Below, piece by piece: positions 1-12,800 of a stretch of 64,000 nucleotides of DNA. A model generated the notes under the pieces. The model made no database searches. It was not told where the DNA came from and saw nothing but the letters and a program-made list of their open reading frames with translations. The position numbers were made by a program, and so were the translations under genes. Numbering within the stretch: the stretch's first letter is position 1; each line of letters opens with the position of its first letter. The stretch is taken from the NCBI RefSeq assembly GCF_002933465.1, contig NZ_PSZE01000001.1, positions 124,001-188,000 of the forward strand. The letters run 5' to 3'. This DNA is from Nocardia nova. Its GTDB lineage: Bacteria > Actinomycetota > Actinomycetes > Mycobacteriales > Mycobacteriaceae.

Positions 1-1
1 G

Positions 2-870
2 GAACAATCCGACCATCGTCTCCACACCCGGCAGCGCGGGCGGGCGTCCGGATACCGTGGCGCCGAAGACGACGTCGTCGCGATCGATGCTGCGGCCGAT
101 GAGCAGACCCCACGCCGCCTGCACCACGGTGTTGACCGTGACACCGAGCCGGGCGGCGAGCCGGGTCAATTCGGTGGTGTCGGCGACCGACAGTTCGAAG
201 CCGATTTCGCCCACACCCGCGGAGATCTCCCGGCTCGGGTCGACCGGCGCCAGCGGGGTCGGCTCGGTGATCCCGTCCAGCGCGCGCTGCCACTGCGCCC
301 GCGCGGCGGCCGGATCCTGCGCGATCAGCCAGCGCAGATAGTCACCGTAGGAGCCGGCCGCCGGCAACTGCCGCGACCGCGCGCCCACCGCGTACAGCGT
401 GAGCAGATCCTGCATGAGCAGCGGTGTCGACCAGCCGTCGATGAGGATGTGGTGGCTGGTGACCAGCAGCCGGTAGGCGTCGGCGGCGAGACGGAACAAG
501 GTGAACCGCAGCAGCGGCGCGCGGTCCATCGCGAACCGCCGGCCGTAGTCGAGTTCACACATCCGGACCGCTTCGGCCTCGGCGGCCTCGGGTGTCAGAT
601 GCGTGAGATCGATACTGCGCCACGGTACTTCGACGCGATCGAGTACCACCTGCACCGGATTCCCGGTGGCGTCGGCGGCGAAGGCGACCCGCAGGTTGTC
701 GTGCCGGTCCAGCACGGCCTGCGCGGCCACGCGCAGCCGTCGCTCGTCCACGGCACCGCCCAGATCCAGGGTGAACTGGGTGATGTAGACGTCGGTCGAG
801 GTGTCGGCCAGCAGGGCGTGGAACAGCATGCCCGACTGCAGCGGCGTCACCGGCCAGACATCGGCCAGAT
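2..870 (-). other. DCL-type condensation domain, cut by the window edge
   Basis: This is the last visible part of NRPS-2. The C1 motif reads TPLQSGMLFHAL and the catalytic motif is an intact SHHILIDGWS (around 446-470). The TPLQxGMLFH form is typical of C domains that accept a D-configured donor after an epimerisation domain. The domain is still running at the window edge, so at least one more A-T module must follow to the left. Confidence 0.85.
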
Positions 871-3800
871 CCGGGTAGTCCTGCGACAGCTTCGCGATAT
901 CGGCGGCTTCCAGGCGGACCAGCTCGAAGTCGGACACGGTGAAACCGCCGGCGTCGGCATGGGTTCCGTGCTCGGCGAGGCCGCCCAGCGCCCGCACCCA
1001 CAGTCCGGCGAACTCCTTCACCTGATCGACGGTGAAAACGGCTGCCGCGTAATCGAATCGCGCCAGCAGTCCGTCCTCGGTGGCGTCGACGGTGATGTCG
1101 AGCAGCAGGTCGGCCGCGGGCAGGTGCGGATATGGCCGGGCCGGACGCAGATCGCGGTAGCGGAACGCGGTGCGGCCCTGCGGGGCCGCGGCCAGCGCGG
1201 GCGCGGTGTCGGCGTTGAGATACCGCAGCAGACCGAAGCCGACACCCGAATCAGGCACCCCGCGCCGCAATTCCTTGATCTGCGCGATCGCGTCGCCCGC
1301 GGCCCGGTTACCGAGCAACGCCTGCTCGACATCGATACCGGTGAGGCCGACCAGCAGCGGATAGGTCGAGGTGAAACCACCGACCGTACCGGCGGATTCG
1401 GCGCCGGCGACCGCGCGGCCGTCGGCCGCCAACTGCACCACGGTGCCGATCAGATCACCGGCATCGGCACGGGCGCCCCGCTCCTGCGCGAGCGCGAACG
1501 CGGTGAGCAGCACATCCTCGATGGAGGCGTGATAGGCGTGCGCGACCGCGTCCACGGCGGCCGCGCCCTCGGCGGTGATGACCAGCGAGACCCGGCCGCG
1601 CGCCGTCAGATCGATGCCCTCGACCGGCGCATCGGCGGGTGCGCAGGCGAGATGACGCTGCCACCAGTCGAGTTGCGCCACGGTCTCCGCCGCTACGGCA
1701 CTCGCCGCGAGCGCGCGACCGACGCCCAGCGGACCGGCATCGACGGCCGCGGGCGCGGAATGTCCGCCCGCCCACGACTCCGACAGCTCGTCGACGACGA
1801 TGCGCCACGAGGTGTCGTCCACCACCAGACCGTGGGCGGCCACGACCAGACTCGTTGCGGCGCCCGAGGATTCACCCGGTTCGGTGGGCGCGATCAGCGC
1901 GAAGGCGATGGTGCGCCCGGCGGCCGGATCGAGCTCGCGCCCCAGCGATCGCACCGCCAGGTCGACGGCGTCGGGCCCGGGCCCGAACTGCCGCAGGATG
2001 GCCGGGGCCGGAGTTTCCGGAATCACCAGGGCGCCGGCCTCGACATCCAGGTGAGCCGACAGGATGGCATGCCGTTCGAGCACCCCGGTCACCGCCGCAC
2101 GGATCCGCTCGGGATCGCGGTCGGCCGGAATATCGAGGGCGATCGCTCGGAGTTCGCGCCCGGAGGGGTCGAGTTCCAGCGCGCGACTCGCGGCCGGCGG
2201 CAACGGCATCGGCCCGGACTGCTCGGCGGCGGCCGGCGCCTCGACGGTGGCCGCGCGGGCCAGCGCCTCGACCGTGCGCGCGGTGAACACATCGCGCGGG
2301 GTGAAGTGCACGCCGCGGGCCCGCGCCCGGGACACGACCTGGATGGAGACGATGCTGTCGCCACCGAGGGCGAAGAAGTCGTCGTCCACACCGACCCGAT
2401 CGACGCCCAGGACCTCGCCGATCACCTCGGCGACCACCTGTTCGGTGGCGGTCTGCGGTGCGCGGTAGCGCTTGGCCTCCAGGACCGGTTCCGGCAGGGC
2501 CTTACGATCGAGTTTGCCGACCGGGGTCAGCGGAATCTCGTCCAGGACCACGATCGCGGTCGGAACCATGTACTCCGGCAGCCGCGCGGCGAGTTCGGCG
2601 GTCAGCGCCTCGGTATCGGGCGGCACACCGGCGGCCGAACGCACATACGAGACGAGGATCGTCGTGCCCGTGGCGGTGCGATGCCCCACGGTGACCGCGA
2701 AGTCGACACCGGGCTGATCCATCAGCGCACTGTCGATCTCGCCCAGTTCGATACGCAGACCGCGGATCTTGACCTGGAAGTCGTTGCGGCCCACATATTC
2801 CACCACCGGCTCGCCGCGGCGCCAGCGCACCACGTCGCCGGTGCGGTAGAGCCGCTGCCCGGGCGGGCCGTACGGATCGGCGACGAACCGGGCGGCGGTG
2901 AGGCCGGGCCGGTCGTGGTAACCGCGGGCCAGCTGGATGCCGCCCAGATACAGTTCGCCCGCGACGCCTTCGGGCACCAACCGCAGCCGCGAGTCGAGGA
3001 TCAGCGCCCGCATGCCGCGGACCGGCCCGCCGATGGTCACCACGTCGCCGGGCGAGAGCGGATCGCTGATGTTGGTCATGATCGTGGTCTCGGTGGGGCC
3101 GTATCCGTTGTGGAACCGGCGGCCCGAACCATCCGGCGCACCACCCCATTTCGCGACCAGATCGGCCGGCACGGCCTCGCCACCGGCGACGATGACCTGC
3201 ATCGAGGCCAGCGCATCCGAATCCAGCGAGGCCAGGACCGACGGGGTGAGGAAGGCGTGCGTGACCCGCTGACCGCGGATCACCTCGGCCAGTTCCGCAC
3301 CGCCGAAGGTGCGCGGCGGCACGATCACCAGCGCCCCGCACGCACCGATGGCCAGCAGCAACTCCAGCATCGAGGCGTCGAAGGACGGCGAGGCGAACGC
3401 CAGCGCCCGCGAATCGCGGTCCAGCCGGTAGCGCTCCCGCTGTTCGGCGCTGAAGTTCGCCAGACCCGCATGGGTGACCACGACGCCCTTGGGCAGACCG
3501 GTCGAACCCGAGGTGTAGATGAGGTAGGCGGTGTTGTCCGGGTGCAGCGGGGCCAGCCGTTCGGCATCGGAAACCGGTGCGCCGGACAGGGAATCGACCT
3601 CGTAGGCGAAGTTGGGGTCGTCGAGCACGATCCAGCCGCCCGCGGTATCCGGCAGGTCCGCGACCTCGGCCCGCACGGTGACTCCAAGGTCCGCGCGGCA
3701 GTCGGCGACCATGTGCGCGATGCGGTCGTACGGATAGGTCGGGTCGATCGGCACGAACGCCGCACCCGACTTGGCGACCGACCACAGCGCCACCACGCCC

Positions 3801-6800
3801 TCGAGCGAGCGCGGAATGGCCACCGCCACATGCTTGTCCGGCCCGGCACCCAGTTCGATGAGCCGGCGGGCCAGTTTGGTCGAGGCCAGATCCAGCTGGG
3901 CATAGGTGAACGCGCGCCCGCCCACGACCACCGCGGGACCGTCCGGATTCGTCGCGACCGCGGCCGCCATCAGATCCGGCAGCGTGGCGGGCGCAACCGC
4001 GGGCAGTCCGGTGCGGGCGGCGAGATCCTCGGCTTCGGATCCGACCAGGATGTCGAGATCGCCGACCGCGATATCGGCGTCGCGCGCCACCGCGGCGAGG
4101 ATCCGCCCCAGCCGCCGGCCGAAGTCGATCACCGTGTCCCGGTCGAAAAGATCGGTGGCATAGGTGAACTCACCGAAGATACCGGCCTCGCCGCCGGATC
4201 CGGTGCGCTGTTCGCGCAGCGTCAGCAGCAGATCGAATTTCGCGGTGTCGGCGGCCGGGTCCAGGGCGGTGAAGCTCAGGCCCGGCAGTTCGAAACTGGT
4301 TCCGGCCAGATTCTCGAACGACAGCGCCACCTGGAACAGCGGATGCCGGGCGGTGGAGCGCTCCGGGTCCAGCGCCTCGACCAGCCGCTCGAATGGCACG
4401 TCGGCGTGGGCGAAGGCGCGCAGATCGGTTTCCCGGTTGTCGGCCAGCAGTTCGGCGAAACTGCGGCCCGGCGTCACCCGGCTGCGCAGTACCAGCGTGT
4501 TGACGAACATGCCGATCAGATCGTCGAGTTCGGCCTCGCCGCGGCCTGCGATCGGCGCACCGATGGCGATGTCCTCGGTGCCCGACATGCGGGCCAGGAA
4601 GACCGCCAGGGCGGTATGCACCACCATGAACACCGTGGAATTGTGCCGCTGCGCCAGTGCGGTGAGGCCGGCGTGCACCTGCGAATCGACGGCGAAGTCG
4701 ACCTTGGCGCCGGCGAAGCTCTGCACCGCGGGCCGCGGCCGGTCCGCAGGCAACCGCAGCTCGTCCGGCAGATCGGCGAGTTCGGTTGTCCAATACGACA
4801 ATTGGGCACTGACCAGGGATTCCGGATCGTCCTCGGCGCCCAGCGCGGCGCGCTGCCACAGCGCGTAATCGGCGTACTGGATCGGCAGCGGCGCCCACGA
4901 CGGCGCCTGTCCGCCGGCCCGGGCCACGTAGGCGGTCATCAGATCCCGGGTCAGCGGGCCCATCGACCAGCCATCGGCCGCGATGTGGTGGGCGACGAAG
5001 ACGAGGACGAACTCGCTCGCCGCGAGCTGGAACAACCGGATCCGGAACGGGATCTCGGTGGTCACGTCGAATCCGCTCGCGACCTGGTGCCCCACCTCGT
5101 GGGCCACCCGCTCCTCACCGATCGGCACCGGCTCCAGATCGATGCTCACCGCGCCCGGCGCCAGCACCTGCTGCACCGCGCCGCCGGACTCGGCTTCCGG
5201 ATAGATGGTCCGCAACACCTCGTGCCGGGCCACCAGATCCGCGACCGCCTGTCGCAGCGCGGCCACGTCCAGTGCACCGGACAGCCGGATGGCGACCGGG
5301 ATGTTGTACACCGTTGCGGCGGTGTCGAACTGGTTGAGAAACCACATCCGCTGCTGGGCGTAGGACAGCGGAACGGCGTCCGGACGCGGACCGGCGACCA
5401 GCGGCAGCCGCGGCCGTTCGGTTCCGGTGCGCTCCACCCGGGCGGCCAGTGCGCCCACGGTCGCCGCCTCGAACAGCGCGCGCACCGGCACGCGGACCTC
5501 GAGCGCGGCGCCGATCCGCGCGGCCACCTGCGTGGCCAGCAGCGAGTTACCGCCGAGGGCGAAGAAGTCGTCGTCCAGGCCGACCCGGTCGATACCCAGC
5601 ACCTCGGCGAAGGTACCGGCCACGATCTCCTCCACCGGGGTCGAGGGCGCACGAAAGGCGGTGGTCTCGAATTCCGGCTCCGGCAGTGCTTTCCGGTCGA
5701 GTTTGCCGTTCACGGTGAGCGGCAGCGCGTCGAGTACCACGAAGGCCGCGGGCACCATGTAGTTCGGCAGCGCCGAGGCCAGTGCCGACTTCACCTGTGC
5801 CACATCGAGTTCCCGGTCCGCGGAGACCAGATACGCGACGAGCCGATCGCCGGTGCGTGGGTCGGACTTCGCCACCACGACGGCCTGCGCGAGCTGCGGC
5901 AGGCGCAGCAGCGCCGCCTCGATCTCCCCCAGTTCGATGCGGAAACCGCGCACCTTGACCTGGAAGTCGGTGCGGCCGCGATATTCCAGCTCGCCGTTCG
6001 CCGTCCGGGCCACCACGTCGCCGGTGCGGTACATGCGCGAACCGCCACCGAACGGGTCGGCCACGAAGCGATCCGCGGTCAGGTCCGCTCGGCCGAAATA
6101 ACCGCGAGCCAGCTGCGCACCGGCCAGATACAGCTCACCGGAGACGCCCACGGCCACCGGGTGCAGACGCGAATCCAGCACGTAGACGCTGCTGTTCCAC
6201 TCGGGTGCGCCGATCGGCACGGACAGTTCGTCGGCCGCGCCGACTCGGTGCGCGGTGATCGAGACCGCGGCCTCGGTCGGACCGTACAGGTTGTAGAGCT
6301 CGACCTCGGGATGGGCGGCGGCGAACCGTTGCGCCAGCGCTGCGGGCAGCGCCTCACCGATGGCGAGGACTCGCCGCAGCGGGCTCGCCGCCTGGGGTGC
6401 GGCATTCGTCCGGGCCTCGGTGAGCAGGGCGTCCAGCATCGACGGCACCACATGCAGCGTGGTGACGCCGGTGCGCCGGATCAGATCGTTCAGGTAGGCC
6501 GGATCGCGATGCCCGTCGGGCGCGGCGATCACCAGCCGTCCGCCCGACACCGCCGCGGACCAGAACTCCCAGACCGACAGGTCGAAGGTCGCGGCGGTCT
6601 TCAGCAGTACCGCGTCGTCGGCGCCGAGGCCGAATTCGGCCGTCTTCCAGACCAATTGGTTGACGATCGCGCCGTGCGGCACCGCGACGCCCTTGGGGCG
6701 GCCGGTCGAACCGGAGGTGAAGATCACGTAGGCCGTGTGCTGCGGCAACAGCGGTGCGATCCGGTCGGCCTCGGTGACGGGCCGCGCGGACAGCCCGGAC

Positions 6801-9800
6801 AGATCCAGCTCGTCGAGACGCACGACGTCCTCGCGCGCCGCGGACCGGCCCAAATCGGCCAACGCGGGCATGGATTGCGAGCGACCGCGCCAATCCCGGG
6901 TCGCGGCGCCGGCTGCCGAGGGCGCGGTACGTCCGGGCAGGTCCGGAATATCCGAGGTGGTCAGCACGCATACCGGGTCGGCGGAATCGAGGATGTAGCC
7001 GACCCGTTCGGCGGGCTGATCCGGATCGACCGGCACGTACGCGCCACCGGCCACCGAGACGGCGTACATCGCGACCACCAGATCGACGCCGCGCCGCAGA
7101 GCCAGCGCGACCCGCGATTCGGGGCCGACGCCGAGCGAGATCAGATGCCGGGCAAGGCGGTGGACGCGCTCGCCGAGTTCGCCGTAGGTGAGCTCGGCGG
7201 GCGTACCGCCGAACTGCTCGTCGGCATCGGCCGTCAGGGCCACGGCCTGCGGCCGCGCGGCGATCGTCGCCGCCAGCAGTTCCGGCAGCGTCGCGGCTAC
7301 GACCGGATGCGACGCGCCGGTCGCGGCGCGCTCCAGCTCGGCCCGCTCGGCCGAGGTCAGGATGTCGAGATCACCGACCGGGGTGCCGGCCTCGGCGACC
7401 ACACCGGCCAGCAGCAGCGACAGCCGCTCGACGATCGATTCGGCGGTCGCGGCGTCGAACAGGTCCGTGGCGTAGGTGAGGAAACCACCGATGCCGTCCG
7501 GATTTCCGTCCGCGTCGTACGCGTCGGCCACGATCAGATGCAGGTCGAACTGCGAGACGTCCAGATCGGCGTCCACACCGGCGACGCTCAATCCGGGCAG
7601 TTCCAGTTCGGTGCGCGCCACATTCTGGAACGACAGGCCCACCTGGAACAGCGGGTGATGTGCGGTGGAACGCGGCGGGTTCAGCACCTCGACCAGCCGC
7701 TCGAACGGAATGTCGGCGTGGGCGAAGGCCTGCAGATCGGTTTCGCGCTGGCGGGCCAGCAGTTCGGTGAACGGCTCGCCGCGCTCCACACGGGTCCGGA
7801 AGACGACGGTGTTGACGAACATGCCGATCAGATCGTCGAGTTCGGCCTCACCGCGCCCGGCGACCGGGCTGCCGACGGCGATGTCGTCGCCGCCCGACAA
7901 CCGGGCCAGCAGCAGCGCGAACGCCGAATGCACGACCATGAACAGCGTGGCGCCGTGAGCGCGGGCCAAGTCGACCAGGCCCGCGTGCACCTCGCGCTCG
8001 ATCCGCACGTCCACGCGCGCACCGGCCAGCGTCGCCACCGGCGGACGGGGACGATCGGTGGGCAGCTCCAGCACGTCCGGCAGGCCGGCCAGCTCGCGCT
8101 GCCAGTACGAAATCTGCTGGGCCGCAATGGAATCCGACTGCGATTCCGAGCCCAGTACGGCACGCTGCCAGAGCGCGTAATCGGCGTACTGCACGCGCAG
8201 CGGCGCCCAGTCCGGCGCCGCGCCGGAGGTGCGGGCGGCATAGGCGGTCATCACATCGCGCACCAGCGGGCCCATCGAGGACGCGTCGGCGGCGATGTGG
8301 TGCACTACCACGGCGAGCACGTATTCGCGTCGCGAACCGGGGGCGAGGTCGGAGATCTCCAACAGCCGCACCCGCAGCGGAACCTCGGAGGTGACATCGA
8401 AAGGCGTTGCGGCCAGGGCATATACCGCATCGGCGACCGCGGCGCCGGCGGTGCGTTCGGGGCGCAGGCCCAGCCGGGTATCGGCCGGCAGGATCACCTG
8501 CACGGGCCCCTCGGGGGTCTCCGGGTAGACGGTGCGCAAGACCTCGTGTCGCGTGACCACGTCGTCGAGGGCCGCGCCCAGCGCCTCCACATCCAGGCTG
8601 CCGGTCAGCCGCAGCGCGAAGGGCAGGTTGTAGGCCGCCGAACCGGAATGCACCGCCTCCTCGGCGGTCTCGGCCTGGTCGAAGCGGTTGAGGAACCACA
8701 TGCGCTGCTGCGCCAGCGAGAGCGGCAGCTGTTGCGGGCGCTCGATCGAACCCAGTTCCACGCCGCGCCGAACGTGGGTTTGGGAATCGAGGGTGGCGGC
8801 CAGTCCGGCCACCGTGGGCGTCTCGAACAGCGACCGCACCGGCACGCGGCCGCCGACCGCCGCACCGAGCCGGGCCACCACCTGCGTGGCGATCAGCGAA
8901 TTGCCGCCGAGGGCGAAGAAGTCGTCTTCGGCGCCGACCCGTTCCAGTCCGAGCACGGAGCCGAAGACCTCGGCGACGATCTCCTCCACCGGAGTACTCG
9001 GCGCCCGGAATTCCCGGCTGCTGAAGGTGGGTTCGGGCAGCGCCTTGCGGTCGAGTTTGCCGCTGGGATTGAGCGGGAAGGCGTCGAGAACCACGACGAC
9101 CGCCGGAACCATATAGGCCGGAAGCGAATCCTTCACGCCGTTGCGCAGGCGCTCGGGGTCGAGAGTGGTGCGTGGCTGGGCGACGACGTAGGCGACCAGC
9201 TGATCGCCCAGTGCCGAGCCCGTCACCAGCGCCACCGCCTGGCTCACACCGGGCAGCGCCAGCAGCGCCGTCTCGATCTCACCCAGTTCGATGCGCTGGC
9301 CGCGGAACTTCACCTGGAAGTCGGTGCGGCCGATGTAGTCGAGCCGGGCGGGCCGGGTCTCGTCGGCGTCGCGCCACAGCACCAGATCGCCGGTGCGGTA
9401 CATCCGCTCGCCGTGGCCGAACGGGTTGGCCACGAACCGGTCCGCGGTCAGGTCGGGGCGGCGCACGTAGCCGCGGGCCAGCTGATCACCCGCGAGATAC
9501 AGCTCACCGGGCACGCCCACCGGCACGGGACGCAGGCGGCCGTCGAGCACGTAGACGCGAGTGTTCCACTGCGGCAGGCCGATCGGCACGGTCGGCCGGT
9601 CGTCCTCGCCGACCGGCCAATACGTGACCGACACCGCGGCCTCGGTGGGCCCGTACAGGTTGTGGATGCGCGCATCACACACCGCGTGCACGGCATCGGC
9701 GGTCTCCGGCGGCAGCGCCTCGCCGATCACGAAGATGTCCTGCAGGGTCGGGCAGCTACCCGCCGCGATGTGCGCGGCGAAGACGGTGAGCATCGACGGG

Positions 9801-12800
9801 ACGAAGTCGGTGACCGTAACCCCGTGCGCGGCAATGGTTTCCGCGACGTACAGCGGATCGCGATGGCCGTCGTGGGTGGCCACGACCAGCTCCGCACCCG
9901 CCCGCAGCGGCATGAAATAGCCCCACAGCGAGACGTCGAAGGTGGTCGCTGTCTTCTGCAGATAGACGTCGCCGCTGCCCAGCGGATAGGCGGCCAGCAT
10001 CCACTCGATCTGGTTGTTGATCGCGGCATGCGAGACCGCGACGCCCTTGGGCCGGCCGGTGGAGCCGGAGGTGAAGATGACGTAGGCCGGATGATCTGGC
10101 CGCACCGGCGCGAGCAGTTCACCCGGCCGGATCGGGCGCGGATCGAAGCCGCCGAGATCCATGGTGTCCAGCCGCAGCACCGGAATCCGCGCGGGCACCG
10201 CGACCGTATCGGCGACGGTGGTCACGACGCAGACGGGCTGTGCGGTATCGAGGATGTGCGCGATGCGGTCCGCCGGATGATCGGGATCCAGCGGCACGTA
10301 CGCACCCCCGGCCGCCACGATCGCGTACATGCCGACCACCAGATCCAGCGATCGCCGGATCGCCAGGCCGACCAGGGCATCCGGGCCGACACCACGCGAA
10401 ATCAGCAGACGCGCCAGCTGATTGACCTGCGCGTCGAATTCGGCGTAGGTCAGCCGCGCACCCTCGTAGGTGACCGCCACCGCGTCCGGATTGCGCAGCG
10501 CCGCCCGGCGGTAGCCGTCGAGCAGCAGTTCCGGTTCGACCCGGTGGGCGGTGTCGTTCCAGTCCCGCAGGATGCGCAGGCGCTCGGCCGGGTCGAGCAG
10601 CTCGATATCGCCCACGGCAGCCGCCGGATCGGCGACGATACCCTCCAGCACCCGCACCAGCCGGTCGGCGTAGGTGGCCACGGTCGGCTCGTCGAACAGA
10701 TCCAGCGCGTAGGTGAACATCGCCGATACGCCGGCCGGGGCACCCGCCTCTACTCGCGGTACGGCGGTGAGCTGCAGATCGAATTTCGCCACCGCGCCGT
10801 CGAATTCGACCGTTTCGGCGACCAGTCCGGGCAGCCGCAGCTGCGGCTTCTGCATGTTCTGGAAGAACAGCGCGGCCTGGAACAGCGGATGATGCGCCTG
10901 CGATCGCACCGGGTCGAGCACCTCGACCAAGCGCTCGAACGGCAGCTCGGCATGCGAGAAGGCGCCCAGATCGGTGTCCTTCACCGCCGCGAGCAGCTGT
11001 TCGACCGTCGTCGCGGCGTCGATGCGGGTCCGCAGCACCAGGGTGTTGACGAACATGCCGACCAGAGCGTCGAGTTCGGCCTCACCGCGCCCGGCCACCG
11101 GGGTGCCGATGGTGATGTCGTCGGTGCCGCTGGAGCGGGCCAGCAGGATCGCGAACGCCGCATGCACCACCATGAACAGCGAGGTGCCGGTGCGCTGGGC
11201 GAGTTCCTCGAGCCGGGCGTGCAGTTCGGGCGCGATGTCGAAGATGTATTCCGCGCCGCGCCCCGAGGCGATCTGCGGGCGCGGCCGATCCGCGGGCAGA
11301 TCCAGCCGGTCCGGAATGCCGGCCAGGGTGGTGCGCCAGTAGTCGATCTGCTGGGCCGCGAGGGAATCGGGATCATGTTCGTCGCCGAGCAGCGCTCGCT
11401 GCCACAGCGCGTAGTCGGCGTACTGCACCGGCAGCGGCTGCCAGCTCGGCCGGGCGCTGTTGCGCCGGGCGAGGAACGCGGCCAGCAGATCGCGCGTGAA
11501 CGGCGCCACCGAGGCGCCGTCGGCGGCGATGTGGTGGACCACGACCGCCACGACGTGATCGTCGGGCGCCAGTTCGGCCACCGCGATGCGCAGCGGCACC
11601 TCGGCGGCCACATCGAATCCGGCGAGCAGATATCCGGCCAGCCACTGCGGCAGTTCGTCCTCGGTCACCGGCTTCGGCGCCAGATCCGGAACCGATTGCG
11701 CCGCAGGCAGAATCACCTGGTGTCCGGCGCCGTCGGCGGACGGGTAGACGGTACGCAGCGTTTCGTGGCGCTCGATGACGTCGGCGACGGCCGCCTGCAG
11801 CGCCTCCACGTTCAGCGCGCCGGTGAGCCGGATCGCGAACGGAATGTTGTTGGCCGCCGATTCCGGATCGAACTGGTTGAGGAACCACATCCGCTGCTGG
11901 GCCAGCGAGAGCGGAATGCGTTCCGGACGCGGCATCGGCGCCAGCGCCAGGCGCCCGCCCGCACCCTTCAGCGGTTCCAGCCGCTGCGCCAATTCGGCGA
12001 CCGTGGCCGCCTCGAACAGCAGCCGGGCCGGTACCCGCGCCGAGATCTGGGCGCCGAGGCGGCCCGCGACCTGAGTGGCGATCAGCGAGTTTCCGCCCAG
12101 TTCGAAGAAGTCGTCGTCGGCGCCGACCGGCCCCGGCGGGTCGAGCAGATCGGTGAAGACGGCCGCCACCATCTCCTCGAGCGCACCCGAGGGCGCGCGG
12201 AATTCGCGGGCGGCCAGGACAGGTTCCGGCAGCGCCGCGCGGTCCAGTTTGCCGACCGGGGTCAACGGAATCGCGTCCAGGACCATGATCGTCGTCGGCA
12301 CCATATGGGCCGGAAGACTCTGTCCCGCATGCTCGCTCAGCTCGTCGGTGTCGACCTTCGCACCATCGGCGGCGTGCACGTACGACACCAGAATCGTCGC
12401 GCCGCTGTGCAGGGTGTGGCCGACGGTGACGGCGAAGTCGACCGAATCGTGGGCGGCCAGTACCGCGTCGATCTCGCCGAGCTCGATCCGGAAGCCACGG
12501 ATCTTGACCTGGAAGTCGTTGCGGCCCAGATACTCCAATTCACCAGCGGCCGTCCAGCGCACCAGGTCGCCGGTCCGGTACAGCCGTGAACCGTTGGCGT
12601 CGAAGGGGTTGGCGACGAAGCGGGCCGCGGTCAGGCCGGGGCGCAGGTGGTAGCCGCGCGCCAGTTGCGCACCGGTGATGTACAACTCGCCGACCGCGCC
12701 GCGCGGCACCCGCGCGAGGTGTTCGTCGAGCACGTATTCGGTGATGCCGCGCACCGGCGCGCCGATGGTGACCGTCTCCCCCGGCACCAGCGGCGCGCTG

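Noticed and set aside
449-12589. A plus-strand open frame of 4046 codons opposite NRPS-2
   Set aside because: It is the antisense frame of a GC-rich gene. Its translation is rich in Arg, Gly, His and Gln with no domain, while the minus strand gives complete NRPS motifs.
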